In this document: one piece after another, positions 36,109 to 44,365 of the stretch
Numbering within the stretch: position 1 is the first letter of the stretch
Layout of the letters: each line of letters begins with the position of its first letter
Origin: Paraburkholderia xenovorans LB400
GTDB taxonomy: Bacteria > Pseudomonadota > Gammaproteobacteria > Burkholderiales > Burkholderiaceae
Assembly: GCF_000013645.1 (NCBI RefSeq)
Contig: NC_007951.1
Coordinates: 806,001 to 870,000, forward strand
Length of the DNA: 64,000 bases
Direction: 5' to 3'
Translations under genes and position numbers: made by a program
The notes under the pieces: generated by a model
The model's database searches: none
Told to the model about the DNA's origin: nothing
Seen by the model: the letters and a program-made list of their open reading frames with translations, nothing else

Positions 36109-37131
36109 TCACGCGAATCCTTGCGGATTGGTGGACTGCCAGCGCCAGTGATCCGCGCACATCCGTTCGATACCGAACTGCGCGCGCCAGCCGATGATCT
36201 TTTCGGCGGCGGCCGGGTCGGCGAAACACGAGGCGACGTCGCCCGGGCGGCGCGCGACGATCTCGTAGGGCACCGGCCGTCCGGCGGCTTTCTCGAACGC
36301 CTTGACCACGTCGATCACGCTATAGCCCTGACCCGTGCCGAGGTTCACCACGAAACTGGCGTCGCGCGTGACGAGTGCGTCGAGCGCGGCCAGATGCCCG
36401 CGCGCCAGATCGACGACGTGGATATAGTCGCGCACGCCGGTGCCGTCGGGCGTGTCGTAGTCGCCGCCGAACACGCGCAGTTTCTCGAGCTTGCCGACCG
36501 CCACCTGTGCGACATACGGCATCAGGTTGTTCGGAATGCCGGCGGGATCTTCGCCGATCAGGCCGCTCTCATGCGCGCCGACCGGGTTGAAGTAGCGCAG
36601 CGTGGCAATGCGCCACGACGGATCGGCCACTTCCAGATCGCGCAGCACCTGCTCGGCGATCAGCTTCGACTGGCCATACGGATTGGTGGCCGACAGCGGG
36701 AACGACTCGTCGATCGGCGAGCTTTTCGGCACACCATAGACAGTCGCCGACGAACTGAACACGAATTGCTTGACGTTGCGCTCGCGCATCACGCCGAGCA
36801 AGGTCAGCAGGCTGCCGACGTTGTTGCTGTAGTACTCGATCGGCTTGGCCACCGACTCGCCCACCGCCTTCAGCGCGGCAAAGTGAATCGCGCCCGTGAT
36901 CGGGTGGGCGTCGAAAATACGGTTGAGCGCCGCTTCGTCGCGCGCGTCGGCTTCGTAGAAAGTCACCGCCTTGCCGGTGATCTTTTCCACGCGCCGCAGC
37001 GATTCGCGGTTGCTGTTCACGAGATTGTCGATTACCACGACGTCGTAACCGCCGTTCAGCAGTTCGACACAGGTGTGCGAGCCGATAAAGCCCGCGCCGC
37101 CCGTTACCAGAATCGTGCCCTTCGTGGTCAT
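36109..37131 (-). CDS. galE: UDP-glucose 4-epimerase
   Basis: GalE interconverts UDP-glucose and UDP-galactose with tightly bound NAD. The 340-residue protein has [20 protein letters not shown] at the N-terminus, SSSATVYGVPKSSPIDE with the catalytic Ser/Thr, and NPYGQSKLIAEQVL with Tyr and Lys. TPDGTGVRDYIHVVDLARGH and the C-terminal ARRPGDVASCFADP are also typical. GGAG lies 8 bp before the ATG. It ends a four-gene operon with a flippase and two glycosyltransferases, so it probably provides UDP-galactose (or UDP-GalNAc) for that glycan. Confidence 0.96.
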   Translation of the reverse strand: MTTKGTILVTGGAGFIGSHTCVELLNGGYDVVVIDNLVNSNRESLRRVEKITGKAVTFYEADARDEAALNRIFDAHPITGAIHFAALKAVGESVAKPIEYYSNNVGSLLTLLGVMRERNVKQFVFSSSATVYGVPKSSPIDESFPLSATNPYGQSKLIAEQVLRDLEVADPSWRIATLRYFNPVGAHESGLIGEDPAGIPNNLMPYVAQVAVGKLEKLRVFGGDYDTPDGTGVRDYIHVVDLARGHLAALDALVTRDASFVVNLGTGQGYSVIDVVKAFEKAAGRPVPYEIVARRPGDVASCFADPAAAEKIIGWRAQFGIERMCADHWRWQSTNPQGFA

Positions 37132-37143
37132 GCTGTTGCTCCG

Positions 37144-38292
37144 TTAAAGTAAAACGCCCGTCATTTTCTGCACCAGGTCCTTATACATTTCGACGACCAC
37201 GCGCTCGTCGAATTCTTCCGCGACTTTCTTGCGGCCGCGTTCAGCCAGGGCCCGCCGTTCGGCGCCGCTCATGTCGAGCATGCGCGCCAGCGTGGCCGCG
37301 AGGCTTGCTGCATTGCGCGCCTCGCACAGCAATCCGTTGACGCCGTCCGCCACCACCTCGCGGCAGCCCGGCACGTCCGTCGTGACGATGGGCCGGCCCA
37401 TTGCCGAGGCTTCCATCAGCGTGCGCGGCACGCCTTCGCGATACGATGGCAACACCACGCAGTCCGCTTCGGCGATGAAAGGCCGCACGTCATGCGCCTC
37501 CCCAAGATACTCGATGATGCCTTCCCGTTCCCACGCCGCCACTTCTTCGCGCGTAATCGCACTGGGATTGTCGACACCCACCGGGCCGAGCAGTTGGAAC
37601 CGTGCATGCGGATAACGTTCACGCAAACGCCGCGCGGCTTCGACATATTCGCCCACGCCCTTGTCCCACAGCAGCCGCCCGATCAGCACGAAGCGGTAAT
37701 CGGCCCGCTCGGGCAACGGCGTGAAGGCGAACTGTTCGAGGTCCACGCCTTCGCCATGCAACAACCTCGCGCGCTCAGGATGCACCAACAAATTCTGTTC
37801 GACAAACGCGGCCTGATCGTCGCGATTCAAAAACCATATTTCGCGCGGGAAACGGAAGGCGAAACGATACAGTTTTTTGGCCACCTGGGCGGCGCGGCTC
37901 TGCTGGATGAACACATAGCCCAATCCGGTTGTGACCGCAACCGATTGCACGCCCGCCAGCCTCGCGGCGATCGACCCGTAGATATTCGGCTTGATCGTGT
38001 AATGGAACACCACGTGCGGGCGGATCGACCGGTATTGCCGGTAGAGCGCATACAGCGTGCGCAGGTCGTCGCGCGGACTGGTGCCTTTGGAGGCGACCGG
38101 CAACTCGATGCAGCGGCAGCCCATCGCCACGAGCAGTTCGAACGTGCGGTCGCGCGGCGCGAGCACCGTCACGTCCACGCCGCGCCCCACCAGCATGCGG
38201 ATCAGCCCTTGCCGGTAGGTATAGATTGCCCAGGCGGTGTTACAGACGAGTGTAATGCGTAACGCGGGCGTCGACTTCAGGGCAGGCTTCAT
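37144..38292 (-). CDS. Family-4 glycosyltransferase (GT-B)
   Basis: The 382-residue protein begins LRITLVCNTAWAIYTYRQGL and IRMLVGRGVDVTVLAPRD. It has VVFHYTIKPNIYGSIAARLA, the donor-site FVLIGRLLWDKGVGEYVEAA and the E-x7-E-like SYREGVPRTLMEASAMGRP. These are features of glycosyltransferases acting on lipid-linked repeat units, such as GalNAc transferases. It is 12 bp from galE. No strong ribosome-binding site precedes ATG 38292, so the exact start is less certain. Confidence 0.87.
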   Translation of the reverse strand: MKPALKSTPALRITLVCNTAWAIYTYRQGLIRMLVGRGVDVTVLAPRDRTFELLVAMGCRCIELPVASKGTSPRDDLRTLYALYRQYRSIRPHVVFHYTIKPNIYGSIAARLAGVQSVAVTTGLGYVFIQQSRAAQVAKKLYRFAFRFPREIWFLNRDDQAAFVEQNLLVHPERARLLHGEGVDLEQFAFTPLPERADYRFVLIGRLLWDKGVGEYVEAARRLRERYPHARFQLLGPVGVDNPSAITREEVAAWEREGIIEYLGEAHDVRPFIAEADCVVLPSYREGVPRTLMEASAMGRPIVTTDVPGCREVVADGVNGLLCEARNAASLAATLARMLDMSGAERRALAERGRKKVAEEFDERVVVEMYKDLVQKMTGVLL

Positions 38293-38331
38293 GCGGGAAC
38301 GAACTCGGCGGTGAATGAGGTGGCGAATGAT

Positions 38332-39162
38332 TCAGTGGCTCGCGCGCGACGTGAGCAGGCTGCGCTTGATCCGTTGCAGCGCGCGGTAAGGCGTCACCAG
38401 ATGCAGCAGATTTTTGGCGAGGCCCAACCAGTCGTACGGATTGGCGACGTTGAAGTAGCGCAGTTGCAGTCGCAGCGTCGAGCTCACCTGGCGGCGCCGT
38501 TTAGTGGCGCTGATGCCGCCTTCGTTCAGTTCGTAGTAGAGCCCGAGCTCCGGCAGGTTCGCGCAGTCGTAGCGTTGCATCAGCCGCACGAACAGATCGA
38601 TGTCCTCGGCGGAGCGGTACTCGGCGCGGTAGTTGCCGACCGCGCGCACGGCGTCGATGCGCAGCATCATCGAAGGATGCGCGAGGCATGAGCGGAAAAA
38701 GCGCAAGCGGCGGATCGCGTCCGGTTCGGCGGGCGGCGTCAGCATGAAAAGCGGCTTGCCTTCGCGGGTGACGACTTGCGTCCACATGCCGAGGCCCGCC
38801 ACGCGCGGATGCAATTCCATGAACAGGCGTTGTTTGGCGAGCCGCTGCGGCACGCTGCGGTCGCCTGCGTCGATGCGCGCCGCATAGCGGAAGCCGCGCT
38901 GCGCAAGGACGTCGATGCCGGTTTGCAACGCGCGCTCGATGCCGCCGTTCCGCGCCATGCGCAGCACTTCGATCGTCATGTTGGCGATGGCCGGCGCGAC
39001 GATCGGCGGCGTGCTGCCGTCATCGACGATCAGCACGTGCACCGGCGCGCTTTCGCTGAACGACGCGAGCGTGAGGTCGACGTCGGCCTGGCCGTTGTAG
39101 GCGGGTATCAGCACCGCGACGTCGTCGAGGGTCATGTGCGCGGTGGCGGGTGAGTTCGTCAT
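38332..39162 (-). CDS. Family-2 glycosyltransferase
   Basis: This 276-residue GT-A enzyme has VAVLIPAYNGQADVDLTLAS at the N-terminus, HVLIVDDGSTPPIV, the DxD-type ARIDAGDRSVPQRLA, and EYRSAEDIDLFVRLM, where the catalytic base region lies. Its ATG overlaps the flippase stop (ATGA on the minus strand, 39159-39162). A much longer frame reaching 40362 is a shadow of the flippase gene. The donor is unknown; neighbouring galE suggests galactose as one option. Confidence 0.87.
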   Translation of the reverse strand: MTNSPATAHMTLDDVAVLIPAYNGQADVDLTLASFSESAPVHVLIVDDGSTPPIVAPAIANMTIEVLRMARNGGIERALQTGIDVLAQRGFRYAARIDAGDRSVPQRLAKQRLFMELHPRVAGLGMWTQVVTREGKPLFMLTPPAEPDAIRRLRFFRSCLAHPSMMLRIDAVRAVGNYRAEYRSAEDIDLFVRLMQRYDCANLPELGLYYELNEGGISATKRRRQVSSTLRLQLRYFNVANPYDWLGLAKNLLHLVTPYRALQRIKRSLLTSRASH

Positions 39163-40421
39163 GGGCGCAATTTGAAACGGATGTAATAAAGATTGACCGA
39201 CGCCGCCGCCAGATAGCCGGCCGCGAGGCCCGCCAGCGCGCCGTAAGCGCCGAGCCGCGGAATCGCCAGCAGATTGACCACGAACGCGACGGCCAGCGCG
39301 AGCAGCCACTTGGAGAGCAACACGAATTTGGCCTGATACTTGAGCACGATCAGATTGCCGATCGCCTCGATGCCGGCCGGCACGGAGAGCCACACGGCCC
39401 AACGGAAAATCCCGATCGCGCCTTCGAACTGCGGCCCGAACACGCTGCGGATGATCAGGCCGGCCAGCAGGTCCAGCACGATCGCGCCGCCCACCATCAG
39501 CGCCGCGGTCATGGCGGTGAGCCGCCACATGTTGCGGCGTAGCTGGGCAGCGTCCTGCACGCGGTAGACGAAGGCGGGCGCGATGGTCTGCGCGAGCATC
39601 AGCGCGAGCGTGATCCAGTTTTCGTTCAACTGCTGGGCGGCGGAATAGCGCCCGAGGTCGGCGAACGAAATGGCCCGTTCGAGCATGAGCCGATCCAGCT
39701 TCAGGAACAGGTACATACAGATCAGGCCGAGCCAGAACACGGTGCCCGCGCTCGCGAAATGCCTGAAGAGCGCCCGGTCGAGATGCCAGCCGAGCTTGCC
39801 GCCATGCCGGCCGATGTAGTAGATCACGAGCACGGCGCCAATCGCCGCCGATTCGAGCGCCCACAGCCAGCCGAAGCGCGCGGGCGTGGCCGCCGCGCGC
39901 ACGAGCAGATAGACAAGAGCGGCCTTCAGTACCGCGGTGCTCATGCTGGTCAGCAACTGCGGCTTGCTGTAGGTCATGCTTTGCAGCCACGCGTTGATCA
40001 CGCCGACGAACGGCTCGCGAAACAGCATGGTCACGGCGAGGCCGGCGAGCATGGCGCCGACCAGCGGCTCGAAGAAGTGCAGGGCAATGCCGAGCCATGT
40101 GAGCAACAGGGCCGCGGCCGACACCGAAATGCGCAGCGCGAAGGCGCTGCCGAGCACGGTGCCGAGTTGCGCCGGCGGCCGGTTGACGATGGTGGGCACG
40201 AGGATCTCCGCGCCGCACACCCAGGTGATGGGCGAGAGCACCAGCAGCAGCGTGTTGGCGTACTGCCATTTGCCGAAGATGTCCGGCCCGAAGTAGCGCG
40301 CCAGCATGCCGCTGATCGCGATCGCCACGCCGATCTGCGTGAGCCGCTCCAGCCCGAGCCACACGATATTCGTGAAGGCGCGCGTGACGTCCGGATTGGC
40401 GAAGCGTTTGAGCGTCAGCAT
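39159..40421 (-). CDS. Oligosaccharide flippase, Wzx-like (second copy type)
   Basis: This MOP-superfamily polysaccharide transporter has about twelve helices. From ATG 40421 it has 420 residues and starts LTLKRFANPDVTRAFTNIVW. IAISGMLARYFGPDIFGKWQ is the typical first loop. Another frame starts at 40532 but adds 37 residues rich in Gly, Ala and Ser that come from a short tandem repeat, so I prefer 40421; no clear ribosome-binding site decides. It is distinct in sequence from the flippase at 16452-17942 and probably serves a different repeat unit. It is first in the operon ending with galE. Confidence 0.82.
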   Translation of the reverse strand: MLTLKRFANPDVTRAFTNIVWLGLERLTQIGVAIAISGMLARYFGPDIFGKWQYANTLLLVLSPITWVCGAEILVPTIVNRPPAQLGTVLGSAFALRISVSAAALLLTWLGIALHFFEPLVGAMLAGLAVTMLFREPFVGVINAWLQSMTYSKPQLLTSMSTAVLKAALVYLLVRAAATPARFGWLWALESAAIGAVLVIYYIGRHGGKLGWHLDRALFRHFASAGTVFWLGLICMYLFLKLDRLMLERAISFADLGRYSAAQQLNENWITLALMLAQTIAPAFVYRVQDAAQLRRNMWRLTAMTAALMVGGAIVLDLLAGLIIRSVFGPQFEGAIGIFRWAVWLSVPAGIEAIGNLIVLKYQAKFVLLSKWLLALAVAFVVNLLAIPRLGAYGALAGLAAGYLAAASVNLYYIRFKLRP

Positions 40422-40723
40422 CCGGTGGAGGCCCGGCGGTCCGCTTGCGCCGCTTGCGCCGCTTGTGCCGACGGCGCCGATAGCACGCGCGGCCCGAACG
40501 CCCCGAGCGGCGCGGTGCGCACGTTTGCCCACCCAGCCGAGTGTATCGGCAACTTTACAATTGGAGGGCGTCTAAGCATTAGAATGGCGTTATAAGGCTG
40601 GTCTGAAAAGCGCAATTATAAGTTGGAACCGGATCGCTTCCGGCAAGGGCGCATCGCTGGGGTTTTACCGATTCATCGCCGGTGCGCCGGTCAAAATTTT
40701 CCATTGCACGCAAGTGAGCCAAC
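40422..40723. other. Divergent region between the flippase gene and the phosphomannomutase gene
   Basis: Both promoters should lie here. A short 9-bp tandem (GCTTGCGCC, about 40443-40466, last copy imperfect) occurs near the flippase start. AT-rich TATAAT-like sequences occur near 40590 and 40615, but no paired -35 element is convincing. Confidence 0.4.
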
Positions 40724-42118
40724 ATGATCTCCAAGTCTATTTTCAAGGCATATGACATTCGCGGCGTAATCGGCAAGACGCTCGACGCCGACGCAGCGCG
40801 TTCGATCGGCCGCGCGTTCGGCAGCGAAGTGCGGGCGCAAGGCGGCGACGCCGTGGTGGTCGCGCGCGACGGCCGCCTGTCGGGTCCCGAACTGATCCAG
40901 GCCCTGTCGGACGGCCTGCGCGCGGCCGGTGTCGACGTGGTCAACGTCGGCATGGTGCCCACTCCGGTCGGCTATTTCGCGGCCAGCGTGCCATTGAAGC
41001 TCGAAGGCGGCGAGCGCCGCGTCGATTCATGCATCGTCGTGACGGGTAGTCATAATCCGCCGGACTACAACGGCTTCAAGATGGTCCTGCGCGGCGCGGC
41101 GATTTACGGCGAACAGATTCTCGCGCTGCATCAGCGCATCGTCGACGAGAACTTTTCGGCAGGCAGCGGCACGTACACCGAGTACGACATTGCCGAGGCC
41201 TATCTCGATCGCATCGCGAGCGACATCAAGCTCGCGCGCCCCATCAAGATCGTGGTGGACACCGGCAACGGCGTGGCCGGCGGCCTCGCGCCGAAGCTGT
41301 TCAAAAAGCTCGGCTGCGAACTGGTCGAACTGTTCACCGAGATCGACGGCAACTTCCCGAACCATCACCCGGACCCGGCCCACCCGGAAAACCTGCAGGA
41401 CGTGATCCGCGCGCTGAAGGAAACGGACGCTGAAATCGGCTTCGCTTTCGACGGCGACGGCGACCGCCTGGGCGTAGTCACCAAAGACGGCCAGATCATC
41501 TACCCGGACCGCCAGCTCATGCTGTTCGCGGAAGAAGTGCTGTCGCGCAACAAGGGCGCGCAGATCATTTACGACGTGAAGTGCACGCGCAACCTCGCGA
41601 AGTGGGTGAAGGACAAGGGCGGCGAGCCGCTCATGTGGAAGACCGGCCACTCGCTCGTCAAGGCCAAGCTGCGCGAAACCGGCGCACCGCTCGCCGGCGA
41701 AATGAGCGGCCACGTGTTCTTCAAGGACCGCTGGTACGGTTTCGACGACGGCCTGTACACGGGCGCGCGTCTGCTCGAAATCCTCACGCGCGTGGCGGAT
41801 CCGAGCCAGCTGCTGAACTCGCTGCCGAACTCGAACTCCACGCCCGAACTGCAACTGAAGCTCGAAGAAGGCGAAAACTTCGAACTGATCGCGCGCCTGC
41901 AGCAGAACGCAAAGTTCACCGGCGCGGACGACGTCGTGAAGATCGACGGCCTGCGTGTCGAATATCCGGACGGCTTCGGTCTTGCGCGTTCGTCGAACAC
42001 CACGCCGGTCGTGGTGATGCGTTTCGAAGCCGATAACGACGCGGCGCTCAAGCGCATTCAGGAAGACTTCCGCCGCGTGATCCTCGCGGAGAAGGCTGAC
42101 GCGAAGCTGCCGTTCTGA
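40724..42118 (+). CDS. manB: Phosphomannomutase/phosphoglucomutase
   Basis: This enzyme interconverts the 6- and 1-phosphates of mannose and glucose, feeding GDP-mannose and UDP- or dTDP-glucose synthesis. The 464-residue protein has the four expected motifs: the phosphoserine loop TGSHNPPDYNGFKM, the metal loop FAFDGDGDRLGVV, the sugar loop GEMSGHVFFKDRW and the phosphate loop ARSSNTTPVVVM. It is full length for the AlgC/ManB type. It is monocistronic, with a strong terminator downstream. Its product could serve every polysaccharide operon in this window. Confidence 0.95.
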   Translation: MISKSIFKAYDIRGVIGKTLDADAARSIGRAFGSEVRAQGGDAVVVARDGRLSGPELIQALSDGLRAAGVDVVNVGMVPTPVGYFAASVPLKLEGGERRVDSCIVVTGSHNPPDYNGFKMVLRGAAIYGEQILALHQRIVDENFSAGSGTYTEYDIAEAYLDRIASDIKLARPIKIVVDTGNGVAGGLAPKLFKKLGCELVELFTEIDGNFPNHHPDPAHPENLQDVIRALKETDAEIGFAFDGDGDRLGVVTKDGQIIYPDRQLMLFAEEVLSRNKGAQIIYDVKCTRNLAKWVKDKGGEPLMWKTGHSLVKAKLRETGAPLAGEMSGHVFFKDRWYGFDDGLYTGARLLEILTRVADPSQLLNSLPNSNSTPELQLKLEEGENFELIARLQQNAKFTGADDVVKIDGLRVEYPDGFGLARSSNTTPVVVMRFEADNDAALKRIQEDFRRVILAEKADAKLPF

Positions 42119-42165
42119 ACGCTGAAGCGGCGGCGCGGTTCGATTTGAACCGCGGTCCGCCGTCG

Positions 42166-42203
42166 AACGCGGCGCGGGTTTCTTTTACCGCGCCGCGTTT
42201 TTT
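42166..42203 (+). terminator. Intrinsic terminator after phosphomannomutase
   Basis: AACGCGGCGCGG (42166-42177) pairs with CCGCGCCGCGTT (42188-42199) over a 10-base loop and is followed by TTTT, so the T-run spans 42198-42203. It ends the transcript before waaC. Confidence 0.88.
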
Positions 42204-42368
42204 CATGCGATTCACATGCAACGCGCTAGAATTGCCGTCCCCCTGAGAAAACGCCGGGCCGCCCCAGGTTTTTCTCGTCCCTTGCCCGGGGGCCTGGCGC
42301 GAAACGACAGGTTCGGGGCTCTCTCAACGCATCTTCGGGCCGGACAGCCGGTTTTCCCACTCTTGAGC

Positions 42369-43364
42369 GTGCAAAAGATATTGATCGTGAGGGTGTCGTC
42401 GTTGGGCGACGTCGTCCACAACATGCCGGTGATCGCCGACATCCGGCGCCGCCACCCCGAGGCTCAGATCGACTGGCTCGTCGAAGAGAGCTTCGTGGGG
42501 CTGGTGCAACTCGTGAGCGGCGTGCGCCGGGCGATTCCCGTGTCCCTGCGGCGCTGGCGCAAGCGCATTCTGTCGCTGGACAACTGGCGCGAGATTGGCG
42601 CATTCCGCCGCGCGCTCGCCGCCGAAAACTACGATCTCGTGATCGACTGCCAGGGACTCATCAAGACCGCATGGGTGGCGAACATGGCGCGCGGGCCGCT
42701 GGTCGGCCTCGCGAACCGTACCGACGGCGCGGGCTTCGAATGGCCGGTGCGCTTCTTTTACGACAGGCGCGTGCCGATCGAGCCGCGCACCCACGTGGTG
42801 GAACGTACGCGCCAACTGGTGGCCGCGGCGCTGAACGACCCGCCGCCGCAACCCACCGACCACATCGACTTCGGCATCGACACCGGGCGGGCCGCGCTGG
42901 CTTTGTCCGAGGCGAATCTGAACCTGCCGGTGCCGTATGTGGTGTTCGTGCACGCCACCTCGCGCGCCGACAAACAGTGGCCGGACACCGCGTGGATCGA
43001 GTTGGGGCAGTCATTGGTGCGGCGCGGCGCGTCGATCGTGCTGCCGTGGGGCAGTGAGGCGGAACGCGCCACCAGCGAGCGCCTCGCCAAGGAATTCGGC
43101 GCGGCGGCCATCGTGCCGCCGAAGCTCTCGTTGCCGGCCGTGGTCGGGCTGATCGAAGGCGCGGCCGCGACCGTCGGAGTTGACACAGGTCTGGTTCACA
43201 TCGCCGCGGCGCTGAAGCGCCCGACCATCGAGTTGTACAATTTCGCCACCGCGTGGCGCACCGGCGGCTACTGGTCGCCGAACGTCGTCAATCTCGGCAC
43301 GGCCGGACAGCCGCCCACGCTGCAACAGGTGAAGTCGGCACTCGCGGGCTTCGGCCTGCTGTAA
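42369..43364 (+). CDS. waaC: Lipopolysaccharide heptosyltransferase I
   Basis: WaaC transfers the first L-glycero-D-manno-heptose from ADP-heptose to Kdo2-lipid A at the inner membrane. The family-9 protein (about 331 residues) begins QKILIVRVSSLGDVVHNMPV and has IDCQGLIKTAWVANMARGP, HATSRADKQWPDTAWIELG, and the donor site GVDTGLVHIAAALKRPTIEL. The start is probably GTG 42369; TTG 42363 would add two residues. The in-frame extension to 42216 is not family-like and overlaps the upstream terminator region. It is followed by kdoO and waaA, a compact inner-core operon. Confidence 0.92.
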   Translation: MQKILIVRVSSLGDVVHNMPVIADIRRRHPEAQIDWLVEESFVGLVQLVSGVRRAIPVSLRRWRKRILSLDNWREIGAFRRALAAENYDLVIDCQGLIKTAWVANMARGPLVGLANRTDGAGFEWPVRFFYDRRVPIEPRTHVVERTRQLVAAALNDPPPQPTDHIDFGIDTGRAALALSEANLNLPVPYVVFVHATSRADKQWPDTAWIELGQSLVRRGASIVLPWGSEAERATSERLAKEFGAAAIVPPKLSLPAVVGLIEGAAATVGVDTGLVHIAAALKRPTIELYNFATAWRTGGYWSPNVVNLGTAGQPPTLQQVKSALAGFGLL

Positions 43365-43413
43365 CACGTCCGGGGCGCTTCGCCTTGCGCTCCAACCGTT
43401 TTCAAGGGCGATC

Positions 43414-44298
43414 ATGAACGAAACCCAGATCATCGAAGTAGCGAACGCCGACTGGCACGGGCGCAACCTGTCCGTGCCGCGCGAGACGCTGCTCGCCGGC
43501 GTCGAACGCGGCAAAGTGCTGTATTTCCCGAATCTGCGCTTCCCGATCGAAGGCGGCGAGCAGGCGCTGCTCGACCCCGCGCTCGCCGACCCGAACCGCA
43601 AGAACATCAGCCTCGAACCGAATGGCGGCGCGTTGCACGGCGTGGCCGGCGACGCCGTCACGCAATCCGCGGTGCGCGCGTTGATCGCACGTTATCAGGC
43701 CAATGCGCGCACGCTGGTGGACGGGCTCTTTCCCGAATACAACGGCCGGTTGCGTGTGGCGCCGACCAGCCTGCGGCTGCACCAGGTGGAAACGCGCGAG
43801 ACCTCGTGGCGCAAAGACGATAGCCGCCTGCACGTGGACGCCTTTCCTTCGCGGCCGAACTACGGCGAGCGCATTCTGCGCGTGTTCACCAACGTCAATC
43901 CGCATGGCGCGCCGCGCGTGTGGCGTGTCGGCGAACCGTTCGAGGACATGGCCAAACGCTTCCTGCCGCGCATCAAGCCGCAGATGCCGGGCTCGGCCTG
44001 GCTGCTGAACCTGCTGCACGTGACCAAATCGCCGCGCAGCGAGTACGACCATCTGATGCTGCATCTGCACGACGGCATGAAGGCCGACCTCGACTATCAG
44101 AAGTCGAGTCCGCAGGAGACCATGCCGTTTCCGCCCGGCAGCGTCTGGGTGTGCTTCTCGGACCAGACCTCGCACGCGGTGATGTCCGGCCAGTTCATGC
44201 TGGAGCAGACCTTCTTCCTGCCCGTCAAGGCGATGGTGCAGCCAGAATGTGCGCCGCTCGGGATTCTCGAACGCCTCAAGGGCAGGGCGCTGGTTTGA
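43414..44298 (+). CDS. kdoO: Kdo 3-hydroxylase (Fe(II)/2-oxoglutarate dioxygenase)
   Basis: KdoO hydroxylates C3 of Kdo in the LPS inner core, giving Ko; the enzyme is known from Burkholderia ambifaria and Yersinia pestis. The 294-residue protein has the iron-binding facial triad in SRLHVDAFPSRP (His140, Asp142) and SDQTSHAVMSG (His254). LEPNGGALHG and HLMLHLHDGMKADLDYQ are further family features. AAGGG lies a few bases before the ATG. It lies 49 bp after waaC and 67 bp before waaA, so it is made together with the enzymes that build its substrate. Confidence 0.88.
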   Translation: MNETQIIEVANADWHGRNLSVPRETLLAGVERGKVLYFPNLRFPIEGGEQALLDPALADPNRKNISLEPNGGALHGVAGDAVTQSAVRALIARYQANARTLVDGLFPEYNGRLRVAPTSLRLHQVETRETSWRKDDSRLHVDAFPSRPNYGERILRVFTNVNPHGAPRVWRVGEPFEDMAKRFLPRIKPQMPGSAWLLNLLHVTKSPRSEYDHLMLHLHDGMKADLDYQKSSPQETMPFPPGSVWVCFSDQTSHAVMSGQFMLEQTFFLPVKAMVQPECAPLGILERLKGRALV

Positions 44299-44365
44299 GC
44301 GCCGCGGTCCGTTTTGCGGTTTCGTTCGGCGCGTCGGCTTCTCCGTTCAGGCACGCGGAGTGCCG

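Noticed and set aside
38332..40362. 676-residue minus-strand open frame
   Set aside because: Only the part after 39162 is the glycosyltransferase. The upstream part is an Arg/Ala-rich misreading of the flippase gene.
42216..42368. N-terminal extension of waaC
   Set aside because: The extra 51 residues are Arg/Pro-rich, begin just after the upstream terminator, and family members start at the QKILIVRVSSLGD segment.
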